Below, piece after piece: positions 1-6,515 of a stretch of 14,985 nt of DNA; position 1 is the first letter of the stretch, and every line of letters begins with the position of its first letter. Both the position numbers and the translations under genes were made by a program. The stretch comes from Actinomycetota bacterium (lineage in GTDB: Bacteria; Actinomycetota; Actinomycetes; Streptosporangiales; Streptosporangiaceae): positions 21,471 to 36,455 of the forward strand of contig PMST01000118.1 in NCBI GenBank assembly GCA_003168295.1. The letters are read 5' to 3'. The notes under the pieces are model-generated. The model saw only the letters and a program-made list of their open reading frames with translations, was not told the DNA's origin and made no database searches.

Positions 1-224
1 AGCGGCTGGTGGCTGCCGATGAGGATCTGGGTCGCGGTGATCCCCGGCGCGGACGCGGTCAGGGCCGCACTCGAACTGCCCGAGCCCGAAGTCGAGCTCG
101 AAGTCCCGCTTGAGCTCGAGCTTGACGAGCATGCGGCCACGGCGAGCGCGGCCACGGTCACGATGGCCGCGGCCTGCCAGCGGCGCCGCCGCGGTCTATC
201 GATGCGGTGCTGAGGTCTTTTCAT
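1..224 (-). CDS. livK: Liv-type ABC transporter substrate-binding lipoprotein, N-terminal part only
   Basis: Only the first 74 codons lie in the window and the gene continues past the left edge. The protein starts with a basic n-region (residues 1-17, rich in Arg), a hydrophobic stretch and a lipobox ending VAAC, so Cys32 should be lipidated and the protein anchored outside the membrane. A low-complexity Ser/Gly/Thr linker follows (about 33-57), then GITATQILIGSHQPL, which is the usual opening of the mature periplasmic-binding-protein type I fold in this family. The ATG at 224 is preceded by AGAAGGAAGG and overlaps the TGA of livM as ATGA, so coupled translation is likely. It is the last gene of the five-gene importer operon. 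Its ligand (branched-chain amino acids, other hydrophobic amino acids or a related acid) cannot be told from this fragment. Confidence 0.88.
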   Translation of the reverse strand, partial: MKRPQHRIDRPRRRRWQAAAIVTVAALAVAACSSSSSSSGTSSSTSGSGSSSAALTASAPGITATQILIGSHQP

Positions 225-1288
225 GAAGTGCCTTCCTTCTCATGGTGGCTGGACCGCGCTTGTTCGGCCGAGGGCGTGGGCGCATGGCGCCGGGTAGTGG
301 CCTTCGGGCCAGGCCCTGTGAACAGAGTGAGGATTCGCCGCAGCCCGCCCTGGATCCCTTGCGGGAAGACGAGCATGACGAGGATGAGGACCGCACCGTA
401 GGCGGCCACCGGGATGTTCGATCCGACGGAACTGGACAGGCCATGGCTCGTGGCCACGTCTGTGACGTAGGTGGGCACCAGGACGATCACCAGGCTTCCC
501 CACAGGGCGCCGGGCAGGCTGCCGAGACCGCCGATCACGGCCGCGGTCAGCAACGCGATGGAGAGGGTGATCGTGAACGCACCGGGCGCGACCAGCCCGG
601 TGACGATGGCGAGTAGCGCGCCCGCGAGCCCGGCGCAGGTGGCGCTCACCACGAAGGCGAGAATGCGGGCCGCGGCGACGTTGACGCCGTCCAGTGCGGC
701 CGCCACGTCGTCGTCGCGCACGGCGCGCCAGTTACGGCCGATCCTGCTGTAGTACAGGTTCGCCAGCAGCACCAGGGTGATCAGCGCCACCAGCGCGCTG
801 ACCCAGGCCTGCCATCTGGTCAGCGGGAAGGTCGCGCCGAGGAAGCCGGGAGCGGTGAAGGCCACGTTCAGGCCCTGATCCCCGCCGAAGACCCCCTGGT
901 AGGCGTAGGCGACAGAGGGAAGCGCGACGCCGAGCATGAGGGTCGCGCCGGCCAGATAGGGACCGCGGAGCCGGGCCGCGGCGGCGCCGACGATCGCCCC
1001 GGCGGCGGCGGTGACCGCACCGGCCAGCACGAGCACGACGACAAAGGGCCAGCCGAGATGCATCAGCAGCAACGCGGTGGTGTAGGCGCCGATGGCCATG
1101 AACGCCCCGTGACCCAGCGAGATCTGGCCGCTGAGCCCGGTCAGCAGGGTGAGGCCGGCCACCGCGGTGACCTCGACCGCGATCTCCGCGATCTGGTAGT
1201 CGCGGAACGTGTCCAGCTTGATGGACAAGAAGACGACGATGACCGCCACCACGACGGCGACGCCCAGCCTGCGCGGCAGCGACTGCAT
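221..1288 (-). CDS. livM: Liv-type ABC transporter permease LivM
   Basis: This is one of two inner-membrane permeases of a branched-chain or hydrophobic amino-acid importer, 355 residues long and strongly hydrophobic. The family motif GQISLGHGAFMAIGAY sits at residues 54-69. The later segment ILAFVVSATCAGLAGALLA matches the conserved LivM cytoplasmic-loop and helix region that contacts the ATPases. A hydrophilic tail of about 35 residues follows the last helix. I chose ATG 1288, which lies 2 nt beyond the livH stop and has GGCGGG at a suitable distance. A GTG at 1294 that overlaps the livH stop as GTGA is the alternative and adds only two residues. The open frame extends much further upstream, but that part is arginine-rich and antisense-like and overlaps livH, so it was discarded. 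The stop overlaps the livK start. Confidence 0.93.
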   Translation of the reverse strand: MQSLPRRLGVAVVVAVIVVFLSIKLDTFRDYQIAEIAVEVTAVAGLTLLTGLSGQISLGHGAFMAIGAYTTALLLMHLGWPFVVVLVLAGAVTAAAGAIVGAAAARLRGPYLAGATLMLGVALPSVAYAYQGVFGGDQGLNVAFTAPGFLGATFPLTRWQAWVSALVALITLVLLANLYYSRIGRNWRAVRDDDVAAALDGVNVAAARILAFVVSATCAGLAGALLAIVTGLVAPGAFTITLSIALLTAAVIGGLGSLPGALWGSLVIVLVPTYVTDVATSHGLSSSVGSNIPVAAYGAVLILVMLVFPQGIQGGLRRILTLFTGPGPKATTRRHAPTPSAEQARSSHHEKEGTS

Positions 1289-1290
1289 GC

Positions 1291-2175
1291 TCACACCCGC
1301 CGCATTCGCGCGCCGGAGAACAGGCCGCCGGGCCGGATCATCAGCACGACGACGAGCACTCCGAGAGCCACCACCGAGGTCAGGTCCGAGCCCAGGTAAC
1401 CGCCCACGTAGCTGAGCGCGACCCCGAGGAGCAGACCGCCCACCACCGCGCCGACCGGGCTGTCCAGGCCGCCGATCACCGCCGCGGTGAAGCCGAACAC
1501 AAAGATCGTGTCCATGCTGTTCGGGTACAGGAACGTCGAGGGTGAGACGAGCACGCCGGCCAGGGCGCCGATCAGGCCCGCCAGCGCCCACCCGACAGTC
1601 AGCACGCGCGCGACCCGGATGCCGGACAACCGGGCGATGGTCGCGTTGAACGCCGCCGCGCGCATCCGCAGCCCGGCCGTCGTGTACTTGAACGCCGCGG
1701 CGAGCACCAGCGTGGTCACCAGCACCGCCGCGGCGGTGAACACGTCGAACCGCGACACGCCGAGCGGCGTGGTACCAATCTTCAGCCCGGTGACCGAGAA
1801 CGCCGCGGGAAACGACCGGTACTGTCCGCCGAAGAAGATGCCGGCCAGTCCCTCGAGCAGTATGAGCAGGCCGATCGTCACGATGACGCCGTTAAGCGGC
1901 GGCTTGTTCATCGTCGGCCGGATGACGGTCAGCTGAAGTGCCGCGCCGAGCACGATGCCGGCCGCGAGCGCGATCACGAACCCGGCCCAGTACGAGCCGG
2001 TGCGGTAGATGACCTCGATCGCCACGTAGGTGGTGAACATGGCCATCCCGCCCTGGGCGTAGTTCAGCAGCCGGGTACCCCGCCAGATCAGCACGAGGGA
2101 CAGCGCCACCGCGGCGTAGATCATCCCGAAGACGATCCCGCTGAGCGTGAACTGGAGGAACTCGACCACTGGCAT
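1291..2175 (-). CDS. livH: Liv-type ABC transporter permease LivH
   Basis: This 294-residue multi-spanning membrane protein is the partner permease of LivM. The N-terminus (VEFLQFTLSGIVFGMIYAAV) and the following SLVLIWRGTRLLNYAQGGM are the classic LivH opening, in which a short helix leads to the NxAQG-type motif. The segment IARLSGIRVARVLTVGWALA is the usual cytoplasmic coupling loop, followed by AGLIGALAGVL. The C-terminus ends in the typical RPGGLFSGARMRRV, and its length is normal for the family. The ATG at 2175 has AGGAG just upstream. It lies 16 nt after the livF stop and 2 nt before livM, so it sits in the middle of the operon. With LivM it should form the membrane channel of the importer. 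Confidence 0.95.
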   Translation of the reverse strand: MPVVEFLQFTLSGIVFGMIYAAVALSLVLIWRGTRLLNYAQGGMAMFTTYVAIEVIYRTGSYWAGFVIALAAGIVLGAALQLTVIRPTMNKPPLNGVIVTIGLLILLEGLAGIFFGGQYRSFPAAFSVTGLKIGTTPLGVSRFDVFTAAAVLVTTLVLAAAFKYTTAGLRMRAAAFNATIARLSGIRVARVLTVGWALAGLIGALAGVLVSPSTFLYPNSMDTIFVFGFTAAVIGGLDSPVGAVVGGLLLGVALSYVGGYLGSDLTSVVALGVLVVVLMIRPGGLFSGARMRRV

Positions 2176-2191
2176 GCTCTCCTATGAGTGG

Positions 2192-2998
2192 CTAGAACCC
2201 GAGGTAGTGATGGCGTAGGGCGACGTCGGCGGCCAGAGTCCGGGCCTCCGCGGAGGCGACGACCCGGCCGAGGTTGAGCACCACGCCGTGGTCGGCGATC
2301 GCCAGCGCGACGCGGGCGTTCTGCTCCACCAGGACGATGGTCAGGCCGTTCTCCCGGCTCAGCTGGACCACGAGGTCCATGACCTGGGTCATCACCCTGG
2401 GCGCGAGACCGAGCGAGGGCTCGTCCAGCAGCAGGACACGCGGTCGTGCGAGCAGGGCGCGCGCGATGACCAGCATCTGCCGTTCGCCGCCGGATAGCGT
2501 GGCGGCGAGCTTGCGCCTGCGGTCGGCGAGCGGCTTGAAGCGCTCGTAGGCCTCGTCGAGAACGGCCGTCCGCTCGGCCCGGGAGTTTCCCGCCCTGGCT
2601 TTTCCGGCCCGGCCTGGTGGCCGGCGCGTAGCGCCGGGCCAGCTCATCATGCCGACCCGCAGGTTTTCCTCGACGGTGAGCTCAGCGATGACGCCCTGGC
2701 CCTCGGGCACGTGCGCGATCCCGGCTCGGACGATCTGCTCCGGGTTGCGGCCGGCCAGGTCGGCCCCGCCGAGCAGGACCCGGCCGCGGCGGGGCTTGAT
2801 CATGCCGCTGACCGCGCGCAACAGTGTCGTCTTGCCTGCGCCGTTCGCGCCGAGCACCGCCGTGATCGCGCCCGCGCCCGCCGAGAGGCTGACGTCATCC
2901 AGCGCGATGACCCCGCCGTATCCGGCGACGAGCCCCTCGATCGCCAGGGTCGATGACTCGTCGGCCCCGGCGGGGTCAACCTCCGCTGCGCTACTCAT
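2192..2998 (-). CDS. livF: Liv-type ABC transporter ATPase LivF
   Basis: This 268-residue cytoplasmic ATPase pairs with LivG to power the importer. Visible motifs are Walker A GANGAGKT (50-57), the Q-loop region HVPEGQGVI (96-104, Glu99 where most ABC proteins have Gln, as usual for LivF), the signature LSGGERQ (168-174) and Walker B VLLLDEPS (188-195). The switch region is VEQN, with Gln in place of the usual His, which is again a known LivF trait. One odd feature is a basic Gly/Ala/Arg/Pro-rich insertion at about 121-142, between VEENLRVG and the helical subdomain. Its DNA carries a perfect 7-bp palindrome. The ATG at 2998 overlaps the livG stop by 8 nt and has GAGG upstream, so translation is probably coupled to livG. 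Confidence 0.94.
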   Translation of the reverse strand: MSSAAEVDPAGADESSTLAIEGLVAGYGGVIALDDVSLSAGAGAITAVLGANGAGKTTLLRAVSGMIKPRRGRVLLGGADLAGRNPEQIVRAGIAHVPEGQGVIAELTVEENLRVGMMSWPGATRRPPGRAGKARAGNSRAERTAVLDEAYERFKPLADRRRKLAATLSGGERQMLVIARALLARPRVLLLDEPSLGLAPRVMTQVMDLVVQLSRENGLTIVLVEQNARVALAIADHGVVLNLGRVVASAEARTLAADVALRHHYLGF

Positions 2999-3776
2999 CG
3001 GCGGAGACCTCGTCCCCGGTCGTGCCGAGGTAGGCGGCGGTCACGGCGGGATTGTCCTGGATCTGCCGCGGCGTACCCGTCGCGATCACCTTCCCGAAGT
3101 CCAGGACCGTGATCGAGTCGCAGACGGACATCATGAGGTCCATGTGATGCTCGACCACCACCAGGGATCCCTCGGTGGCGAGGTCACGGATGAGGGCGCC
3201 GAGTTCGGCGAGTTCGCTCTCGCCCAGGCCGCTGGCCGGCTCGTCGAGCAGGATCAGGCTGGGCTTGGCCACCAGCGCCCGGGCCAGCGCGACCCGCTTG
3301 CGCATGCCGTAGGAAAGCTCGCCGGGCCTGGCGTCGGCCACGTCGGCGGCCCCGACCCGATCGAGGGCCTGCTGGGCCGCCTCACGCAGCTGGCGCTCAT
3401 CGCGGCTGGCCCGCGGCAGCGTGAGCAGCGCGGACCAAAATCCGGCCGAGGCCCGGCAGGTCGCGCCGACCATGACGTTCTCGACCGCGGAAAGCCCGCC
3501 GTACAGGCCGACTCCCTGCAGGGTCCTGGCCACGCCGAGGGCCGCAAGCCGGTGCGGCCTGACGTTGTGCTGGCGGCCGCCGAAAAGGACCTGGCCGTCG
3601 TCCGGCCGGGTGAAGCCGCACAGCACGTTGAGCAGCGTGGTCTTGCCGGCGCCGTTCGGCCCGATGACGCCCATGACGTGCCGCGGCGGAACGGCGAGGG
3701 AGACGGCATTTAGCGCGGTCAGGCCGCCGAAACGGACCGTCACACTCTGCACCTCGAGCACTGAACCCGAATTCAT
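2991..3776 (-). CDS. livG: Liv-type ABC transporter ATPase LivG
   Basis: This is the first gene of the importer operon, 261 residues from the chosen start. Motifs are Walker A GPNGAGKT (39-46), Q-loop Gln87, a signature of the LivG kind LSYGM (154-158), Walker B LILLDEP (174-180) and the switch VEHHM (208-212). The C-terminus GTPRQIQDNPAVTAAYLG is the standard LivG ending. I chose ATG 3776 because GAGG lies about 10 nt upstream and family members begin only a few residues before LEVxxVxxxFGG. An ATG at 3827 in the same frame would add 17 polar residues and would lie inside the best promoter candidate. The leftmost ATPase codons overlap livF. Family knowledge indicates the LivG/LivF heterodimer sits on the cytoplasmic face of LivH/LivM. 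Confidence 0.94.
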   Translation of the reverse strand: MNSGSVLEVQSVTVRFGGLTALNAVSLAVPPRHVMGVIGPNGAGKTTLLNVLCGFTRPDDGQVLFGGRQHNVRPHRLAALGVARTLQGVGLYGGLSAVENVMVGATCRASAGFWSALLTLPRASRDERQLREAAQQALDRVGAADVADARPGELSYGMRKRVALARALVAKPSLILLDEPASGLGESELAELGALIRDLATEGSLVVVEHHMDLMMSVCDSITVLDFGKVIATGTPRQIQDNPAVTAAYLGTTGDEVSADE

Positions 3777-3825
3777 AACAGGTTTTCCTCGCCACTCGGA
3801 GCGGGACGTTCCGTCATGAATCCTC

Positions 3826-3854
3826 ATTCAAAACTGGTCCGCGATGACGGGCAA
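3826..3854 (-). promoter_or_regulatory. Candidate promoter for the liv operon
   Basis: Reading leftwards, TTGCCC (3849-3854) and TTGAAT (3826-3831) are separated by 17 nt and resemble weak -35 and -10 hexamers of the housekeeping sigma factor. Transcription would begin near 3818, leaving a leader of about 40 nt before livG ATG 3776. The match is partial, and this is the best of several weak candidates in the divergent gap. I see no clear palindromic operator beside it. Confidence 0.3.
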
Positions 3855-3935
3855 GCCCGGAACAAATTTGGCACCGTTTCGTAACTGAACCGCAACACGG
3901 CTGCGGGCCTCGGCGAGCGGTTGAGACCAGGACCC

Positions 3936-3967
3936 TAGGCTGTGTCAACCGCACTGATACCGGGAGA
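3936..3967 (+). promoter_or_regulatory. Candidate -10 box and ribosome binding site of pepN
   Basis: TAGGCT at 3936-3941 is a common actinobacterial -10 hexamer. No convincing -35 lies 17-18 nt upstream, though TTGAGA sits closer at 3921. GGGAG at 3962-3966 lies 5 nt before GTG 3972 and is the site that decides the pepN start. The upstream in-frame GTG at 3942 abuts the -10 box and has no ribosome binding site. Confidence 0.4.
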
Positions 3968-3971
3968 TCCA

Positions 3972-6485
3972 GTGACTGCGTTGACGTATGACGAGGCGCA
4001 CGAGCGCGCGCGGCTCATCGACCCCCGCGAGTACCACATCAGCCTGGATCTCACCGGCGGCGATGAGGTGTTCGGTTCGGTCACCGTGGTCCGGTTCGGC
4101 TGCCGGGCGCCTGGCGCGAGCAGTTTCGCCGAGATCTGGCCGGCCCGCCTGCGCCGGGTGGTGCTCAACGGCCAGGACGTGGATCCGGCGACCCTGGACG
4201 GGAACCGGCTGCCGCTCACCGGGTTGCGGGCCGCCAACGAACTGCGGGTCGAGGCCGATATGCCGTACTCGCGGACCGGAGCGGGCATGCACCGCTTCAC
4301 CGACGACGCTGACGGCGAGACCTACCTCGCCCTGCACGCCGGCCTGGATAACGGGCAGCGGGTCTTCGCGGCCTTCGACCAGCCGGACCTGAAGGCGGTC
4401 CACCGCGCGACCGTCACGGCACCCGGGCACTGGACCGTCGCCGGCAACGGCCTGGCCCGGCCGGCCGGCCCGGGCCGCTGGGAGCTGGCCGCCACCCCGC
4501 CCATTTCCACGTACCTGTTCACGCTGGTAGCGGGCCCTTATCACAGCATCCGCGCGGAGCATCGCGGCATCCCGTTCGGCCTGCACGCCAGGCGGTCGCT
4601 GGCCGGGCACCTGCGCCGGGACGCCGACGAGATCTTCGCGGTCACCCGGGCGTGTTTCGACCGGTACCTGGAGATCTTCGACGAGCCCTACCCCTTCGAC
4701 TCCTATGACCAGGCCTTCGTCCCGGAACTTGAAGCCGGGGCGGTGGAAAATCCCGGCTGCGTGACCTTCCGGGACGAGTTCCTCTTCCCGTCCGCGGTGA
4801 CGCGGGCCGAGCGGCAGACCCGCGGCATGGTGATCGCGCATGAGATGGCGCACATGTGGTTCGGTGACCTGGTCACCATGCGCTGGTGGAACGACGTGTG
4901 GCTGAGCGAGTCGTTCGCTACGTACATGGGTTTCCAGGTCCTGTCGGAGGCCACCGCGTTCACCGAGACCTGGACGGACTTCGCCCTGACCTACAAGACC
5001 CGCGGGTATGACGCCGACCAGCGGGCATCGGCGCATCCGGTAGCGCCGCAGCCCGGGGAGGTCCCGGACACCGACGCGGCGCGTTCGGCCTACGACGACA
5101 TCTCCTACGCCAAGGGTGCTTCCGCGCTGCGCCAGCTGGTGGCGTGGCTGGGCTGGCCCGACTTTCTCGCCGGGATCAACGACTACTTCGCCCGCTACCG
5201 CTTCGCCAGCGCGGCTCTAGATGACCTGCTGGACTGCCTGAGCGCCGCGTCCGGCGCGGACGTGCGCGGGTGGGCTACGGGCTGGCTCGGCACGCCCGGC
5301 GCGGACACGCTCGCGGTGCGCCGGCCAGGCCCGGCCGGCCACGCCTGGTCCCTCGCTCACGCCGGCGGCCGCCCGCACCGCCTCTGGGTCGGGGCGTACG
5401 ACGCGAGCCCGGACGGCGGGCTGGCGTGCCGCACCCGGACTCCGGTCCTGGTGCCTGCCGACGCCGCCGAGGTCGCGCTCCCGCCGGCGGCGGCCCGGCC
5501 CGAGCCTGCTCTCCTGCTGCCGAACGACGGTGATGTCAGCTACTGCAAGATCAGGCTGGACCCGGAATCGCTGGCCGTCGTGACCGCCTCGCTCGGACGC
5601 ATCCCCGACCCGCTGAACCGGGCGCTGGCCTGGAACACCCTGCGTGATCTGGTCCGCGACGGGGAGCTTGCGCCCCAGCAGTACGCCGAGCTCGCGGTCA
5701 GGCACCTCCCGGCCGAGACCGACACGTCGATCACCGGGCAGGTACTCGCTTACGCCCGTTGGACGGTCGCCGACCGCTACCTGGCGCCCGGACCGCGCGC
5801 GGCTGCCCTGGCCGACATCGCCGGCCTGTGCCAGGACCTGCTCAGCCGGGCTGGCCGCGACGATCCGGACGGGATGCGCCTGGTCGCCGTACGAGGGCTG
5901 ATCGACAGCGCATCGGGAGCAGGCGACATTGCTGGCCTGCGGTCCTGGCTCACCTCCGGCCAGCTGCCCGCCGGCCTGGACACCGATTCCCGGCTCCGCT
6001 GGCAGATCCTGCTGCGGCTGACGGTACTTGGCGCCATCGGAGCGGCCGAGCTCGAGCGCGAGGCCAGCGCGGACACCACCGCGGCCGGGCGGCTCAGCGC
6101 GGCGCGCTGCCGGGCCGCGATCCCCAGCGAGACCGCCAAGGGGGCCGCCTGGACGGCCATGTTCGATGACCGTCCGGGCGCCGGGTCCGGCTACCAGCTG
6201 GCCGCGACCGCCCAGGGTTTCTGGCAAGCCGACCAGGCCGAACTGCTCGCCGGATACGTGCCGCGCTACTTCCCCGCGCTCGCCGAGGTGGCCGTGCGGC
6301 GCGGCCCGGAGGTGGCCAGGGTACTGTGCCAGCATGGCTTCCCCCACCACGCGGCCGACGCCGGCACGCTGCGGGTGGCGCAGGAGTGCCTGGAAGGCGG
6401 CCGCCTGACCGGTTCGCTGGGCCGGCTCCTGGCCGATCAGGCGGAGGACTTGCGTCGCTCGGCCGGCATCCGCTCAGCGTCCTAG
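3972..6485 (+). CDS. pepN: Aminopeptidase N, M1 zinc metallopeptidase family
   Basis: This enzyme removes N-terminal amino acids from peptides, and the 837-residue length is normal for actinobacterial PepN. No signal peptide is visible, so it should be cytoplasmic. The exopeptidase motif appears as GAVEN (256-260), with Val replacing the usual Met. The zinc site is HEMAH (290-294) with the third ligand Glu313 in WLSESFATY, giving the canonical HExxH-18-E spacing, and Tyr379 in ISYAKGAS is the transition-state tyrosine. An N-terminal beta saddle precedes the catalytic domain, and roughly residues 520-830 form the helical ERAP1-C-like domain. I start at GTG 3972 because GGGAG lies 5 nt upstream and TYDEAHERARLIDPREY matches the usual family opening. 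The divergent amino-acid importer may take up the kind of product this enzyme makes, but that link is inference. Confidence 0.96.
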   Translation: MTALTYDEAHERARLIDPREYHISLDLTGGDEVFGSVTVVRFGCRAPGASSFAEIWPARLRRVVLNGQDVDPATLDGNRLPLTGLRAANELRVEADMPYSRTGAGMHRFTDDADGETYLALHAGLDNGQRVFAAFDQPDLKAVHRATVTAPGHWTVAGNGLARPAGPGRWELAATPPISTYLFTLVAGPYHSIRAEHRGIPFGLHARRSLAGHLRRDADEIFAVTRACFDRYLEIFDEPYPFDSYDQAFVPELEAGAVENPGCVTFRDEFLFPSAVTRAERQTRGMVIAHEMAHMWFGDLVTMRWWNDVWLSESFATYMGFQVLSEATAFTETWTDFALTYKTRGYDADQRASAHPVAPQPGEVPDTDAARSAYDDISYAKGASALRQLVAWLGWPDFLAGINDYFARYRFASAALDDLLDCLSAASGADVRGWATGWLGTPGADTLAVRRPGPAGHAWSLAHAGGRPHRLWVGAYDASPDGGLACRTRTPVLVPADAAEVALPPAAARPEPALLLPNDGDVSYCKIRLDPESLAVVTASLGRIPDPLNRALAWNTLRDLVRDGELAPQQYAELAVRHLPAETDTSITGQVLAYARWTVADRYLAPGPRAAALADIAGLCQDLLSRAGRDDPDGMRLVAVRGLIDSASGAGDIAGLRSWLTSGQLPAGLDTDSRLRWQILLRLTVLGAIGAAELEREASADTTAAGRLSAARCRAAIPSETAKGAAWTAMFDDRPGAGSGYQLAATAQGFWQADQAELLAGYVPRYFPALAEVAVRRGPEVARVLCQHGFPHHAADAGTLRVAQECLEGGRLTGSLGRLLADQAEDLRRSAGIRSAS

Positions 6486-6515
6486 GCTCCGGTGGAGCCG
6501 GGCATCAGGGCCCGG
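6485..6515. terminator. Hairpin pair between convergent genes
   Basis: Two adjacent inverted repeats fill the 30-nt gap between the pepN stop and the stop of the unknown minus-strand gene. The first is GGCTCC/GGAGCC (6485-6490 with 6494-6499, 3-nt loop). The second is CCGGGC/GCCCGG (6498-6503 with 6510-6515, 6-nt loop). They share two bases, so only one can form at a time. There is no long T-run, as is usual for terminators in high-GC actinobacteria. A bidirectional terminator is the simplest reading. Confidence 0.5.

Noticed and set aside
30..160. Short repeated AGCTCGA-like units at the left edge as a possible repeat array
   Set aside because: They encode the Ser/Gly/Thr-rich linker of the binding lipoprotein and are codon-level low complexity, not a CRISPR or structured repeat.
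1289..1591. Extended N-terminus for LivM reaching into livH
   Set aside because: The extra residues are an Arg/Gly-rich out-of-frame reading of livH. The membrane protein starts naturally at MQSLPRRL.
2649..3713. Long plus-strand open frame of 354 codons opposite livF and livG
   Set aside because: It has Arg/Ala/Gly-rich composition and no recognisable domain, and it lies antisense to two certain ATPase genes. It is a GC-bias shadow.
3777..3827. Upstream ATG 3827 as the livG start
   Set aside because: It adds 17 polar residues not typical of the family, falls in a candidate -10 box, and the ATG at 3776 has its own ribosome binding site.
3942..3971. GTG 3942 as the pepN start
   Set aside because: It lies directly against the -10-like box without a ribosome binding site. 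GTG 3972 has GGGAG at proper spacing.
3945..5036. Minus-strand open frame of 363 codons antisense to pepN
   Set aside because: Shadow of the pepN reading frame. The product lacks recognisable motifs, while pepN has all catalytic residues.
5217..6350. Minus-strand open frame of 377 codons antisense to the pepN C-terminal domain
   Set aside because: Low-complexity Gly/Arg/Ala product, fully inside pepN.
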